Notes: generated from the sequence alone by a model not told the origin. 33,688 bases of DNA from Minwuia sp. (GCA_029213165.1 JARGNO010000044.1:1-33688); one strand, 5' to 3'; shown: positions 1-10,098, counted from the first letter of the stretch. Translations and numbers: made by a program.

Positions 1-894
1 CATCTCCACATCCTCCTGAAACTTCAGCAGGACATTGATCGTGCGACGGACGGTCTCGGTATCCAGTTCGGAAACATTCAGCAGCAGCAGGGTTCTTGCC
101 CAGTCGATGGTCTCGCTGATCGCCGGAACCTTCTTCAGTTCCTCCTCCCGCAGCCCCTGCACGAAGGCAACGATCTGCTTGCGCAGCGACTCGGCCACTT
201 CAGGCACCCGGGCCGCAACGATCCGACGCTCCGTCTTCTCGTCCGGGAAGGGAATGTAGAGGTGCAGGCAGCGCCGCTTCAGCGCGTCCCCCATCTCGCG
301 CGTGTTGTTGGAGGTCAGGAAGACAATCGGCGGCACGATCGCCTTGATGACCCCGATTTCCGGCACGCTGATCTGGTAGGCCGACAGGATCTCCAGCAGA
401 TAGGCCTCGAACTCGTAGTCCGACTTGTCGATCTCGTCGATCAGCAGGACAGAGCCGTTCTCGGCCTGCAGCGCCTTCAGCAGCGGGCGGGGTTCCAGGA
501 ACTCCTCGCTGAAGAAGACATCGGAGAAGCCATGCAGCTTTTCCATCGATTCCGGCAATGTCCTGGCGTCCTGCATCAGGTCGCCCAGCTTTTCCTTCAG
601 GACCTGAGTGTAGAGCAGCTGCTTGCCGTACTTCCATTCGTACAGCGCTTTCGCCTCGTCCAGCCCCTCGTAGCACTGCAGCCGGATCAGTGGCAGTCCG
701 AGCATTTCCGACGTGGCGATGGCGAGTTCGGTCTTGCCGACACCCGGCGGGCCTTCGACCAGTATGGGCTTCCGCAGGTGCTGCGCCAGAAAGACGGAGG
801 TCGCGATACGCTCGTTGGAAATATAGCCCCGGCCCGCGAAGGCCTCATCGATCAGGCCCGGATTGGCCAGCTTGTCCTGCCATTTGGCTGTCAC
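1..894 (-). CDS. MoxR/CoxD-like AAA+ ATPase (3' part missing)
   Basis: The gene is open to the left edge; 298 codons are visible. Walker A GPPGVGKT is at residues 48-55, Walker B LLIDEID at about 150-156, and a sensor-1-like stretch VFLTSNN at 191-197, followed by an arginine-rich RRC. This is the MoxR branch of AAA+ proteins. The motif block between the Walker boxes (QCYEGLDEAKALYEWKYG) resembles CoxD-type MoxR ATPases, which usually act as chaperones with a von Willebrand A protein (CoxE) encoded next door. That partner would lie beyond the window. I chose the GTG at 894 because a GGGGAG Shine-Dalgarno lies about 8 nt upstream and no ATG is in frame. It follows the acyl-CoA dehydrogenase by 55 bp on the same strand. 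The family is secure; the client complex is unknown. Confidence 0.9.
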   Translation of the reverse strand, partial: MTAKWQDKLANPGLIDEAFAGRGYISNERIATSVFLAQHLRKPILVEGPPGVGKTELAIATSEMLGLPLIRLQCYEGLDEAKALYEWKYGKQLLYTQVLKEKLGDLMQDARTLPESMEKLHGFSDVFFSEEFLEPRPLLKALQAENGSVLLIDEIDKSDYEFEAYLLEILSAYQISVPEIGVIKAIVPPIVFLTSNNTREMGDALKRRCLHLYIPFPDEKTERRIVAARVPEVAESLRKQIVAFVQGLREEELKKVPAISETIDWARTLLLLNVSELDTETVRRTINVLLKFQEDVEM

Positions 895-949
895 GCCCTG
901 CTCCCCTGCATCAGTTCGTTCATATGCTCGATTGCCGTACCGGCTCTCT

Positions 950-2038
950 TCAGTTCCGCGCACGCAACAGCGCCGCGCCCGACCGGGCGAGTTTCGCCTG
1001 ATCGACCCGTTCGGCCACGCGTCCAAGCTCCGTCATATCCCGGCTCAACAGCTTGAGGAACCCGTCATCCTGCATGGCCGCCGCGATCAGATCCCGCACC
1101 CGCCCCTGAAAGCCGCGCGCAAAGGCCCGCAATGACAGCAATTGCGCCTCATGGGCCGGACTGGCGGGATCGCCCCCTGAATCAACGACCAGGGCGCGCG
1201 CCGCATTCCGGAACAGCTCCCGATCCGCGGCAAGTCCACCCAGCATGGCCGCCTGGTCGTCGGAAAGGATCGCCGCAAGCCTGCGGATCTCGACTGCCAT
1301 GCCGCCGGAGGATGTCGCCAGCCCGATCGCATCCTCGATCCGGCGGAAGCGTTTCAGCACGGTCTCGACCGCGTCGCCGGCCCCGCCAAGGAAGGCTTCG
1401 TCCGGCAGTTCCACGCCTTCCATGCGAATGCCGCAATGGCCGGAAGGGCGGGCGAAATCGATCCTGATGCTGTCGGTCCGCGTCAGACCCGGCGCATCTT
1501 CCGGCACAAGAAAGGCACCGAAGCGCTTGCGTCCCGCATCCTCCGCGACGATGGCGACGACCACGAACAGGCCCGCGATGGGACCATTCGTCAGCCAGGC
1601 CTTCTCGCCTGTCAGACGCCATCCGTCGGCGGTCTTCTCCGCACGTGACTTCAGGTGCTTCGGGTGCGCCCCGGCACCGGGTTCGGAGATCGCGATGCAG
1701 CAGGAAAGGTCGCCCCGCGCCACCCGTGGCAGGATGGCCGCAGCCTGGTCCTCCGTCGCAAAGGGGGCGATGACACCATTGGCCACCATGTGATGGGTCA
1801 TCCAGGACGTGGCGAAACCGATGACCTCAACGCCGTCGGCCAGCGCCTCGGCCAGGTCGAACATCTCCCCCTGCCCGGTCGCCGTGCCGCCCCACCTGTC
1901 GAGGCCATAGCCCAGATGGCCCGCATCCCCCAACGCCCGCCATATGTCATGGGGAAAATCAGGCTCGCGGATCAGGCGATCCGCCACCGGTGCAACTTGT
2001 TCACGTGCGAAGGCGTGGAGGGCTTCCGGCCCGCTCAC
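950..2038 (-). CDS. acyl-CoA dehydrogenase family protein
   Basis: This is a 362-residue FAD-dependent acyl-CoA dehydrogenase-like protein. The mid-domain signature (CCIAISEPGAGAHP, then GWRLTGEKAWLTNG) matches the ACAD beta-domain flavin-binding region, and an all-helical C-terminal domain follows. The family oxidises acyl-CoA thioesters to 2-enoyl-CoAs. The length is slightly below the usual 375-390 residues and the N-terminal helical domain looks short. The start is GTG at 2038, overlapping the stop of the upstream enoyl-CoA hydratase (GTGA), so the two are almost certainly translationally coupled. Dehydrogenase plus hydratase are consecutive beta-oxidation steps. I could not assign the catalytic glutamate or the chain-length class by eye. 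Confidence 0.9.
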   Translation of the reverse strand: MSGPEALHAFAREQVAPVADRLIREPDFPHDIWRALGDAGHLGYGLDRWGGTATGQGEMFDLAEALADGVEVIGFATSWMTHHMVANGVIAPFATEDQAAAILPRVARGDLSCCIAISEPGAGAHPKHLKSRAEKTADGWRLTGEKAWLTNGPIAGLFVVVAIVAEDAGRKRFGAFLVPEDAPGLTRTDSIRIDFARPSGHCGIRMEGVELPDEAFLGGAGDAVETVLKRFRRIEDAIGLATSSGGMAVEIRRLAAILSDDQAAMLGGLAADRELFRNAARALVVDSGGDPASPAHEAQLLSLRAFARGFQGRVRDLIAAAMQDDGFLKLLSRDMTELGRVAERVDQAKLARSGAALLRARN

Positions 2039-2808
2039 CGACCCTTCCAGTTCGGCTTGCGCTTCTCGGCGAAGGCCTTCGGTCCCTCGATCATGTCTTC
2101 CGACGACCGCAGTGTGGCGACGGAGTCATACTCGACCAGATTGGCGTCCCATACGTCCGCCTCCTCCAGTCCGCGCCGCACCACATCCAGCGAGGTGCGT
2201 ATCGAAACCGGAGAGCATTCCAGGATCATCGCTGCCCAGCGGCGCGCTGCCTCCAGCGCCTCACCCTGCGCCACGACCTCGTTGACGAAGCCAAGCGCCT
2301 TGCCCTCCGCCGCCGGAACGTGGCGACCGGTCAGGATCATGCCCATGGCCTGTTTCAGTCCGATCTGGCGCGGCAGACGGTGCAGCCCGCCGGCCAGCGC
2401 GGCCAGGCCGACCTTCGGCTCCGGCAGCGCAAAACGGGCATTCTCCGATGCAATCACCAGATCACAGGCCAGCGCGATCTCGAAGCCGCCCCCCATGGCG
2501 ACCCCGTTCACCGCAGCAATCACCGGCTTGGTCCGCTCATAGCGGCTGGTCAGCCCCCCGAATCCCATCGGCGGATACCATTTCGGGTTCCCCTCCGCCT
2601 GATAGACCAGATCGTTGCCCGCACAGAAGGCGCGGTCCCCGGCCCCGGTTATGATCGCGACCCAGAGATCGTCATTGGCCTCGAACATGTCGAAGACCGC
2701 CCCCAGTTCCGCATTGGCGGGCGGATGAACCGCATTCATCCGCTCTGGCCGGTTGATGGTGACGGTCAGGACATGACCATCAATCTCCGTCTCGACAAAT
2801 TCGCCCAT
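2035..2808 (-). CDS. enoyl-CoA hydratase/isomerase (crotonase fold)
   Basis: A 257-residue crotonase. The oxyanion-hole motifs are AFCAGND (about 60-66) and VAMGGGFEIALACD (about 103-116). Both glutamates used for hydration in the rat enzyme (Glu144/Glu164) have counterparts here, E110 in GGGFE and E130 in ALPEP, 20 residues apart. A true hydratase or isomerase is therefore plausible. The start ATG is at 2808. It lies 45 bp downstream of pepF on the same strand and overlaps the acyl-CoA dehydrogenase. The predicted role is hydration of the enoyl-CoA made by that neighbour. The substrate cannot be read from sequence. Confidence 0.92.
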   Translation of the reverse strand: MGEFVETEIDGHVLTVTINRPERMNAVHPPANAELGAVFDMFEANDDLWVAIITGAGDRAFCAGNDLVYQAEGNPKWYPPMGFGGLTSRYERTKPVIAAVNGVAMGGGFEIALACDLVIASENARFALPEPKVGLAALAGGLHRLPRQIGLKQAMGMILTGRHVPAAEGKALGFVNEVVAQGEALEAARRWAAMILECSPVSIRTSLDVVRRGLEEADVWDANLVEYDSVATLRSSEDMIEGPKAFAEKRKPNWKGR

Positions 2809-2853
2809 GACATCCTCCCCGATGTTGGTTGGTCGCGCGATCAGTCCCTGATC

Positions 2854-4632
2854 CTACATCTGTTCCAGTTCGTCGATGAAGCCCTCGATCACCGAAAGGC
2901 CCCGGCCCCAGAACTCCGGATCGCTGGCATCCAGCCCGAAGGGGGCCAGCAGGTCCTTGTGGCGCAGGGTGCCACCTGCGGACAGCATCTGCATGTATTT
3001 CTCAGGAAACCCGTCCGGTGCGCGCTGGTATTCGGCGTAGAGCGCGTTCACCAGGCAGTCGCCGAAGGCATAGGCGTAGACATAGAACGGCACATGGACG
3101 AAGTGGCCGATGTAGCACCAGTAGGTCGCGTAGTCGTCACGCAGGTCGAAGACCGGGCCCAGGCTTTCCCGCTGCACATCCAGCCAGGTCCGGCCGATCT
3201 GTTCCGCCGAGATCTCGCCCTCGCGGCGCTGGCGGTGCAGACGCAGTTCGAATTCGTAGAACGCGGTCTGGCGCACCACCGTATTGATCATGTCCTCGGT
3301 CTTGGAAGCCAGCATCAGGCGGCGCTGGTTCGGATCCTTCGCGCTGTCCAGCAGCTTGCGGAACGTCAGCATCTCACCGAAGACGCTGGCAGTCTCCGCC
3401 AGGGTGAGCGGCGTGTCGCACATCAGCGTCCCCTGCTGCCCCGCCAGCACCTGATGCACACCGTGACCCAGTTCATGCGCCAGGGTCATCACGTCGCGCA
3501 CCTTGCCCTGATAGTTCAGCAGCAGATAGGGATGTGCGCTGGGTACCACCGGATGTGCGAAGGCACCGGGTGACTTGCCGGGACGCGGTCCCGCGTCGAT
3601 CCAGGCATTGTCGAAGAACCGCTGCCCGATCGCCGCCATGTCACCGGAGAAACCGGCGTAGGCATCCAGCACGGTCTGCACACCATCCCCCCAGGCAATC
3701 GCGGTGTCGTCGCTGTCGGGCAGCGCGGCATTGCGGTCCCAGTGCTCCATCCGCTCCAGCCCCATCCACTTCGCCTTCAGTGCGTAGTAGCGGTGCGAGA
3801 GGCGGGGAAAGCTGTCAAAGACAGCGTCGCGCAGGGCCTGCACGACCTCCGGCTCCACCTGGTTGACCATGTGCCGACCGTTCTCGGGCTTCTCGATCCG
3901 GCGCCAGTCATCCTCGATCTGCTTGTCACGGATCAGGGTGTTCATGATCAGCGCGAAGGTGTCGATGTGCTTGCCGAAGACGCGCGCGAGTTCCTCCGCA
4001 GCCTGCGCCCGCTTCGTGCGGTCGCGGTCGCTCAGCAGGTTCAGGGCGTCCTGCGACGGCATTTCCTTGCCGTCGATGGTGAAGCGCATCCGGGCAATGG
4101 TGTCATCGAACAGCCGCGTCCAGGCGCTGCGGGCGGTGATGGAGCGTTCGTGCAGCATCCGCTCCAGTTCGTCGGTCAGCATGTGGTCGCGCATGGTGCG
4201 CAGGTCGCGCAGCCACGGCCGGAAATGCGCCAGCCGCTCCGAGACCTTGAACAGACCTTCCAGCGCCGCATCGTCGATCAGATTGACCTCGATGGAGAAG
4301 AACAGCGTCTGTGCCGTCAGCCCATTGATGCGTTCCTGGATGCCTTGAAAGAACCGCGTGCGCTCCCCGTCCGACATGTCGGTGGCATAGTTCAGGTAGG
4401 CAAAGGCCATCAGCCGACCGGTGCGGTCGGACATGGCCTCCTGCACCTCGATGGCTTCGGCAAGCTGCTCGCCGGACAGGGTGGCAATGCGACCCGCCCA
4501 GTTCTCCCGGAACGTCCTGGCCTCGGTTTCCAGCCAGGCCAGATCGGCCTCGATTGCCGGATCCGATGTGCCCTTGTAGAGGTCATTCAGGTCCCAGACC
4601 GGCAGATCCGCAGGCGTGCTCATGTCATTCAT
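2854..4632 (-). CDS. pepF: M3-family oligoendopeptidase F
   Basis: A 592-residue cytosolic zinc metallopeptidase of family M3B, of normal length for PepF. The zinc-binding motif HELGH is at residues 386-390, and the third ligand is probably E413 in LTLAETASVFGE, 23 residues after the second histidine, as the family requires. The enzyme cleaves short oligopeptides during peptide turnover. The start ATG at 4632 has a GGGAG element about 10 nt upstream; a second ATG (residue 4) is possible. It sits 30 bp after a thioesterase gene and 45 bp before an enoyl-CoA hydratase, an unexpected peptidase within an acyl-CoA gene run. Confidence 0.95.
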   Translation of the reverse strand: MNDMSTPADLPVWDLNDLYKGTSDPAIEADLAWLETEARTFRENWAGRIATLSGEQLAEAIEVQEAMSDRTGRLMAFAYLNYATDMSDGERTRFFQGIQERINGLTAQTLFFSIEVNLIDDAALEGLFKVSERLAHFRPWLRDLRTMRDHMLTDELERMLHERSITARSAWTRLFDDTIARMRFTIDGKEMPSQDALNLLSDRDRTKRAQAAEELARVFGKHIDTFALIMNTLIRDKQIEDDWRRIEKPENGRHMVNQVEPEVVQALRDAVFDSFPRLSHRYYALKAKWMGLERMEHWDRNAALPDSDDTAIAWGDGVQTVLDAYAGFSGDMAAIGQRFFDNAWIDAGPRPGKSPGAFAHPVVPSAHPYLLLNYQGKVRDVMTLAHELGHGVHQVLAGQQGTLMCDTPLTLAETASVFGEMLTFRKLLDSAKDPNQRRLMLASKTEDMINTVVRQTAFYEFELRLHRQRREGEISAEQIGRTWLDVQRESLGPVFDLRDDYATYWCYIGHFVHVPFYVYAYAFGDCLVNALYAEYQRAPDGFPEKYMQMLSAGGTLRHKDLLAPFGLDASDPEFWGRGLSVIEGFIDELEQM

Positions 4633-4662
4633 CGCAGGTGCTCCCGCACGTCGAGAAAGGGT

Positions 4663-5157
4663 TCAGTTGCGGCCACCGGAAACGGTCGACTCGCGTTCCG
4701 GCAACAGCATGTAGGTACAGGACGCCAGGGCTATCGGATCATTCTCGTCCTCGTTCCAGGCGGTCGCGGAAATGAAAGCCACCTGGCTGGTCACCTTGCG
4801 GCACACCGCGCGGGCGAAGACATCCAGTCCGGGCGCAGAGGGTTTCAGGTACTCGACCCTAAGGTCAATCGTCACACAGGGTACATAGTGACCGATGCGC
4901 GAATGCAGCGCCACGGCACACAGATTGTCGATCTGCGTGGTGATGACCCCGCCGTGCACCACGCCGGTCTCCGGATCCCCAACCAGTTGCGGGTGATAGG
5001 GCAGCCGGGACACGGCCTCCGATCCCGCCATGGACACGACCTGGATTCCCAATGCCCTGATCTGGGGAATCGTCTCTTCCAGTTCATTCATTCCGGCGAT
5101 GGAAACCACCGGAAATCTCGCCCACTCCGGGCGCACGATCTGATCGCCGTCAGCCAT
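4663..5157 (-). CDS. PaaI-family hotdog thioesterase (copy 1)
   Basis: A 164-residue single-hotdog thioesterase of the PaaI/4HBT class. The family motif HGG (68-70) is followed nine residues after the histidine by an acid, D77, the usual catalytic position. Such enzymes hydrolyse acyl- or aryl-CoA thioesters as tetramers. I chose the ATG at 5157, which overlaps the TGA of the preceding thioesterase (ATGA) and fits translational coupling. The reading frame continues upstream of it but only across the next gene. It is the last of three tandem paralogues and the most diverged at its N-terminus. Confidence 0.88.
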   Translation of the reverse strand: MADGDQIVRPEWARFPVVSIAGMNELEETIPQIRALGIQVVSMAGSEAVSRLPYHPQLVGDPETGVVHGGVITTQIDNLCAVALHSRIGHYVPCVTIDLRVEYLKPSAPGLDVFARAVCRKVTSQVAFISATAWNEDENDPIALASCTYMLLPERESTVSGGRN

Positions 5158-5606
5158 CAGTCCTCTGCCCGCGGCAGCAGGAAGTGCGCGTGCGCAGCCG
5201 CAACCGGCTTGGCCCGGTCGGCCTGCCAGGCCTCGACGCGCATGTTGGCGATACGACGCCCCTGTTTGGTGATGATCGCCTGTGCGTAGGTGTCCACGAC
5301 CCGGGCGGAGCGCAGGTACTCGACCGTCAGGTTGATGATCTTCGGCACATGCAGGCTCTCGTGCGACCACATGATGTGCATGATCGCGGTCGATTCCAGC
5401 AGGGCACCGACTACCCCGCCGTGGATGGCGGGCAGGACCGGGTTGCCGATGATGTGGTCGCTGCCCGGCATCCGGCAGATCGGCCCATCGGCGTCCGGTT
5501 CGACGACCAGGCCGAGGAACTTCATGTAGGGAATGCTGTCCAGCACGGACTGGTAGTCACCGCTTTCCCGCGCAGCCTTCACCGCGTCCACTATTGTCGT
5601 TGTCAT
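5157..5606 (-). CDS. PaaI-family hotdog thioesterase (copy 2)
   Basis: A 149-residue hotdog thioesterase, the middle copy of three. Its HGG motif (62-64) is followed by glutamate (E71) at the catalytic position where its two neighbours carry aspartate, so it may differ in mechanism or substrate. I chose the ATG at 5606, four bases after the stop of the upstream copy. The frame extends further upstream only inside that gene. The stop overlaps the start of copy 1. The sequence otherwise follows the family: a central HGGVVGALLES helix and a C-terminal strand ending AHFLLP. Confidence 0.88.
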   Translation of the reverse strand: MTTTIVDAVKAARESGDYQSVLDSIPYMKFLGLVVEPDADGPICRMPGSDHIIGNPVLPAIHGGVVGALLESTAIMHIMWSHESLHVPKIINLTVEYLRSARVVDTYAQAIITKQGRRIANMRVEAWQADRAKPVAAAHAHFLLPRAED

Positions 5607-5610
5607 CAAC

Positions 5611-6075
5611 TCAACCCTGTCTGGCGTTGTACTTGGGCGCGTTCGCACCCAGCATGAATGTGGCGACTGCATTTGCAATCGGGTCGCCCTCCGTCTGGAA
5701 GGCGGTGGCACGCAGGAACGCGATGGACGATGTCACCTTGTAGACCTCCGCCCCCGCGAACACGTCCCGGTCCGGTTCCGCCGGTTGCAGGTAGTCGATG
5801 CGCAGATCCAGCGTCGCGATGTCCGGCAGGCTTTCGAAATAGCTCATCAGCGAATAGCCGCAGGCGGAATCGATCAGTGTCGTGATCACCCCGCCATGCA
5901 GCACCCGGGTCGCCGGATTGCCCACCAGTGTCTCCTGCCACGGCAGGCGCAGGACCGCACCTACCCGCGTGGCGCTCTCCAGCGCCAGACCCAGGGACTT
6001 CGCCTGTCCCTGGCTGTTCTCCAGCATCATCGCCAGCTTTTCGGCCCAGGTCAGCGATTTCGGATCAACATCCAT
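5611..6075 (-). CDS. PaaI-family hotdog thioesterase (copy 3)
   Basis: A 154-residue hotdog thioesterase, the first of the three in transcription order. HGG is at 60-62 with D69 as the likely catalytic acid. It resembles copy 1 more than copy 2, sharing HGGVITT and a similar DVFAGAEVYKVTSSIAF block. The start is ATG at 6075, six bases after the epimerase stop. The close packing implies one transcript with the two following copies. The acyl-CoA substrate is unknown. Confidence 0.88.
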   Translation of the reverse strand: MDVDPKSLTWAEKLAMMLENSQGQAKSLGLALESATRVGAVLRLPWQETLVGNPATRVLHGGVITTLIDSACGYSLMSYFESLPDIATLDLRIDYLQPAEPDRDVFAGAEVYKVTSSIAFLRATAFQTEGDPIANAVATFMLGANAPKYNARQG

Positions 6076-6081
6076 TCAGTT

Positions 6082-7065
6082 TCAGACTCCGTGATATGTT
6101 CTGTACCAGTCGATGAAGGCCGGAATGCCGACATCGATCGGGGTGGAAGGCTCGAAGCCAAGATCGCGCCGGATTGCCTCGATATCGGCATAGGTCGCGG
6201 GTACGTCACCCGGCTGCATTGGCTCCATGATCTTTTCTGCCTTGCGCCCCAGTGCATCCTCGATCAGGCCGATCATCCGCATCAGCGGCTCGGCCTTGTG
6301 ATTGCCGATGTTGTAGACACGATAGGGCGGCTTCCCTTCGCCACCGTCGGCGGGCGGATTGTCCAGCGAGGCCACGACACCGGTCACGATATCGTCGATA
6401 TAGGTGAAGTCTCGCTGCATCGCACCATTGTTGAAAACGCGGATCGGCTCCCCGGCCAGAATCGCCTTGGTAAACAGCCACATCGCCATGTCCGGCCGTC
6501 CCCAGGGGCCGTAGACGGTGAAGAACCGCAGGCCCGTCTGCGGCGTGCGATACAGATGCGCGTAGCAGTGGCTCATCAGCTCATCCGCCTTCTTCGTCGC
6601 GGCATAGAGCGAGACCGGATGATCGACCCGGTCATCGACCGAGAAAGGCAGGTCCTTGTTGCCGCCATAGACGGAGGACGAACTGGCATAGACCATGTGC
6701 TCCAGCCCGTCGCAGTGGCGCGCGATCTCCAGCATGTTCAGGTGACCGGCCAGATTGGCCTGCAGATAGGCATGCGGGTTGGTCAGCGAATAGCGCACGC
6801 CCGCCTGCGCGGCCAGATGCACGATGCCCCGGATCGGTCCGGTCTCGGCCAGTGCAGCCTTCAGCCCCTCGAAATCCGCAATGTCGGTCTGGATGAACCC
6901 GAACCCGGCCTGTGCCTGCAGCAAGGCCAGCCGGTCCCGTTTCAGACCGACGTCATAATAGTCGTTCAGATTGTCGAGTCCGATGACCCGGTCACCGCGC
7001 GCCAGCAACCTGCTGGCCACATGGAACCCGATGAAACCCGCCGCACCCGTCACCAGAATGGTCAT
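6082..7065 (-). CDS. NAD-dependent sugar-nucleotide epimerase, UDP-glucuronate 4-epimerase-like
   Basis: A 327-residue extended short-chain dehydrogenase. The Rossmann motif GAAGFIG is at residues 7-13, and the catalytic pair is Y154 and K158 (SLYAATKK), with a serine-rich ASSSSVYG strand before it. The DNLNDYYD stretch, LAAQAGVRYS and RFFTVYGPWGRPDMA match UDP-glucuronate 4-epimerases (LpsL type), which make UDP-galacturonate for surface polysaccharide. No glycosyltransferase gene is near. The ATG at 7065 is preceded by a GGGCGGGAA element. It is the promoter-proximal gene of the minus-strand run. The exact substrate is inferred from similarity. Confidence 0.88.
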   Translation of the reverse strand: MTILVTGAAGFIGFHVASRLLARGDRVIGLDNLNDYYDVGLKRDRLALLQAQAGFGFIQTDIADFEGLKAALAETGPIRGIVHLAAQAGVRYSLTNPHAYLQANLAGHLNMLEIARHCDGLEHMVYASSSSVYGGNKDLPFSVDDRVDHPVSLYAATKKADELMSHCYAHLYRTPQTGLRFFTVYGPWGRPDMAMWLFTKAILAGEPIRVFNNGAMQRDFTYIDDIVTGVVASLDNPPADGGEGKPPYRVYNIGNHKAEPLMRMIGLIEDALGRKAEKIMEPMQPGDVPATYADIEAIRRDLGFEPSTPIDVGIPAFIDWYRTYHGV

Positions 7066-7101
7066 TTCCCGCCCACCACCAGAACCTTGCTAATGCGCTG
7101 C

Positions 7102-7130
7102 AGCATAGTTTCGCTGTCGCCGCATTTCAC
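7102..7130 (-). promoter_or_regulatory. candidate sigma-70 promoter for the epimerase-thioesterase run
   Basis: On the minus strand, GTGAAA (7130-7125) and TATGCT (7107-7102) are spaced by 17 bases, each matching the consensus at four of six positions. A start near 7095 would leave a 30-nt leader before the epimerase ATG. It does not overlap the divergent candidate promoter at 7153. Confidence 0.35.
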
Positions 7131-7152
7131 CTGTCTTCTCAACAGGAATACC

Positions 7153-7181
7153 TTGCCCAACAGCAGTCCATGTCCCATATT
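7153..7181 (+). promoter_or_regulatory. candidate sigma-70 promoter for the sigma-54 response regulator
   Basis: TTGCCC (7153-7158) and CATATT (7176-7181) are spaced by 17 bases, each with about four of six consensus matches. Transcription would start near 7188, about 60 nt before the ATG at 7248. A small CCTGT/ACAGG inverted repeat (7130-7146) lies just upstream. Confidence 0.35.
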
Positions 7182-7247
7182 GAAACAAGAAGGTGGCGCG
7201 GTGATGAATGCCGCCCGGGAATGTGAACCAGAGGCCGGATACTCCCC

Positions 7248-8678
<1,431 letters not shown>

Positions 8679-8690
8679 GCGGCGCCTGCG

Positions 8691-9953
8691 TCAATGCATG
8701 TCGGGGATATGGCGTTTCGGCGGCGCGACGGGCACCGCAGGCGGTGACTGGCGTTCCCAGTCGAACATGTAATCCCGGGTATAGGGCACCGCGTCGATGG
8801 AGCGGGTCATCTGCAGTTGGAAGACCGTCAGCCACGACTTGCGGAAATTTGCCTCGCAGGACTGCAGATAGAACTCCCACATCCGGCAGAACCGCTCGTC
8901 GTACAAATTGTCGCGAACATGCTCGCGATGGATCTGGAACCTTTCGTTCCAGTCCTTCAGGGTCTCGGCGTAGTGCGTCCGCAGGCTCTCGAAGTCGCTG
9001 AGCCAGAGGCCGAGCTGCTCCAGATGCGGCAGGATCTCGCTGAGGCTCGGCAGATACCCGCCGGGGAAGATGTACTTCCGGATCCATGAGGCCACGGGTC
9101 CCGGCGGGTCGGAACAGCCGATGGTGTGCAACAGGGCAATGCCTTCGGGCGTCAGCAGGTCATGCACCTTCGCGAAGAACTCGTGATAGTGCAGGTTGCC
9201 CACATGCTCGAACATCCCGACGGAGACGATGCGGTCATAGGGCCCCTCCTCATGGCGGTAGTCCTGCAGCTTGAAGGTCACCCGGTGATCCAGTCCCGCC
9301 TCCCGCGCGCGGCGGGTGGCGACGGCATGCTGTTCCTTCGACAGGGTGACACCGGTGACCTCGACATCCTCCACGGTGGCGAGATACAGCGCCATGCCGC
9401 CCCAGCCGCAGCCGATGTCCAGGACCTTCTGCCCCGGTCGCAGCATCAGCTTTGCCGCAATGTGGCGCTTCTTCTGGTCCTGCGCTGTCTCCAGCGAGTC
9501 ATCGGGCGTGCGGTAGTAGGCACAGGAATACTGGCGGTCAGCATCCAGGAACAGATCGAACAGTTCGTCGGACAGGTCGTAGTGATGTGCCACATTCTGC
9601 TGCGCCCTGCCGATGGGATTGTAGCGGTCCAGCAAGGTGGCGGACCGGCGCACCGTCCGCCCCAGCCGGGTTTCCTGGTGGTTCAGCAGGGCGAGATTTG
9701 AAACGGCCAGATCGAGGAAATCGTAGAGCGTGCCTTCCTCGATGGTCAGGCGACCGTCCATGTAGGCTTCGCCGACGGCGAGCCGCGGGCGAATGGCCAT
9801 CTCGAACGCCAGCTTGCGGTCGTGCAGGCGAATGGTTGACTTCCTGCCGGGAGTCTCCCCCCGAAAGACCGTCGCAAGGCCCGTGTGGTCGATGACCGTA
9901 AGCTCACCCACCTGTATCAGCCGACCCAGATATTTCCGTGCGAGTGCGTTCAC
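8691..9953 (-). CDS. cfa: cyclopropane-fatty-acyl-phospholipid synthase
   Basis: A 420-residue SAM-dependent methyltransferase of the CFA/mycolic-acid synthase family. The N-terminal region is followed by YSCAYY (about 142-147), the SAM motif I VLDIGCGWGG (177-186), an MFEHVG block, and a C-terminal WEFYLQSCEANFR segment typical of CFA synthases. It adds a methylene bridge across cis double bonds of membrane phospholipid acyl chains. I chose the GTG at 9953, preceded by GAGGG. An in-frame ATG at 10013 would add 20 Arg-rich residues but overlaps a candidate promoter. It converges on the sigma-54 regulator gene. Confidence 0.93.
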   Translation of the reverse strand: MNALARKYLGRLIQVGELTVIDHTGLATVFRGETPGRKSTIRLHDRKLAFEMAIRPRLAVGEAYMDGRLTIEEGTLYDFLDLAVSNLALLNHQETRLGRTVRRSATLLDRYNPIGRAQQNVAHHYDLSDELFDLFLDADRQYSCAYYRTPDDSLETAQDQKKRHIAAKLMLRPGQKVLDIGCGWGGMALYLATVEDVEVTGVTLSKEQHAVATRRAREAGLDHRVTFKLQDYRHEEGPYDRIVSVGMFEHVGNLHYHEFFAKVHDLLTPEGIALLHTIGCSDPPGPVASWIRKYIFPGGYLPSLSEILPHLEQLGLWLSDFESLRTHYAETLKDWNERFQIHREHVRDNLYDERFCRMWEFYLQSCEANFRKSWLTVFQLQMTRSIDAVPYTRDYMFDWERQSPPAVPVAPPKRHIPDMH

Positions 9954-9983
9954 ACCGCGCCCTCTTCGCTCGTTAACCCTTCG

Positions 9984-10013
9984 AAAATAGCCAAGGCAAC
10001 GGCACTGCCGCAA
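9984..10013 (-). promoter_or_regulatory. candidate cfa promoter
   Basis: On the minus strand, TTGCGG (10013-10008) and TATTTT (9989-9984) are separated by 18 bases. A start near 9977 would place the GTG at 9953 about 24 nt downstream, which supports that start over the upstream ATG. The -35 match is weak. Confidence 0.3.
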
Positions 10014-10032
10014 CTGTCTGATGCATATGAAT

Positions 10033-10059
10033 ACCGCAAGCCCCCCCGGCAGGGGCGGT
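10033..10059 (-). terminator. possible terminator of the upstream AraC gene
   Basis: An imperfect GC-rich hairpin, with ACCGC (10033-10037) pairing GCGGT (10055-10059) and an inner run of C against G, lies about 40 bp downstream of the AraC stop. It has only a weak AT tail (ATTCATAT) on the minus strand. Confidence 0.35.
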
Positions 10060-10098
10060 GTTCAGTGGCCCTTGCACGGTACAAATGCCCTTGATGTA

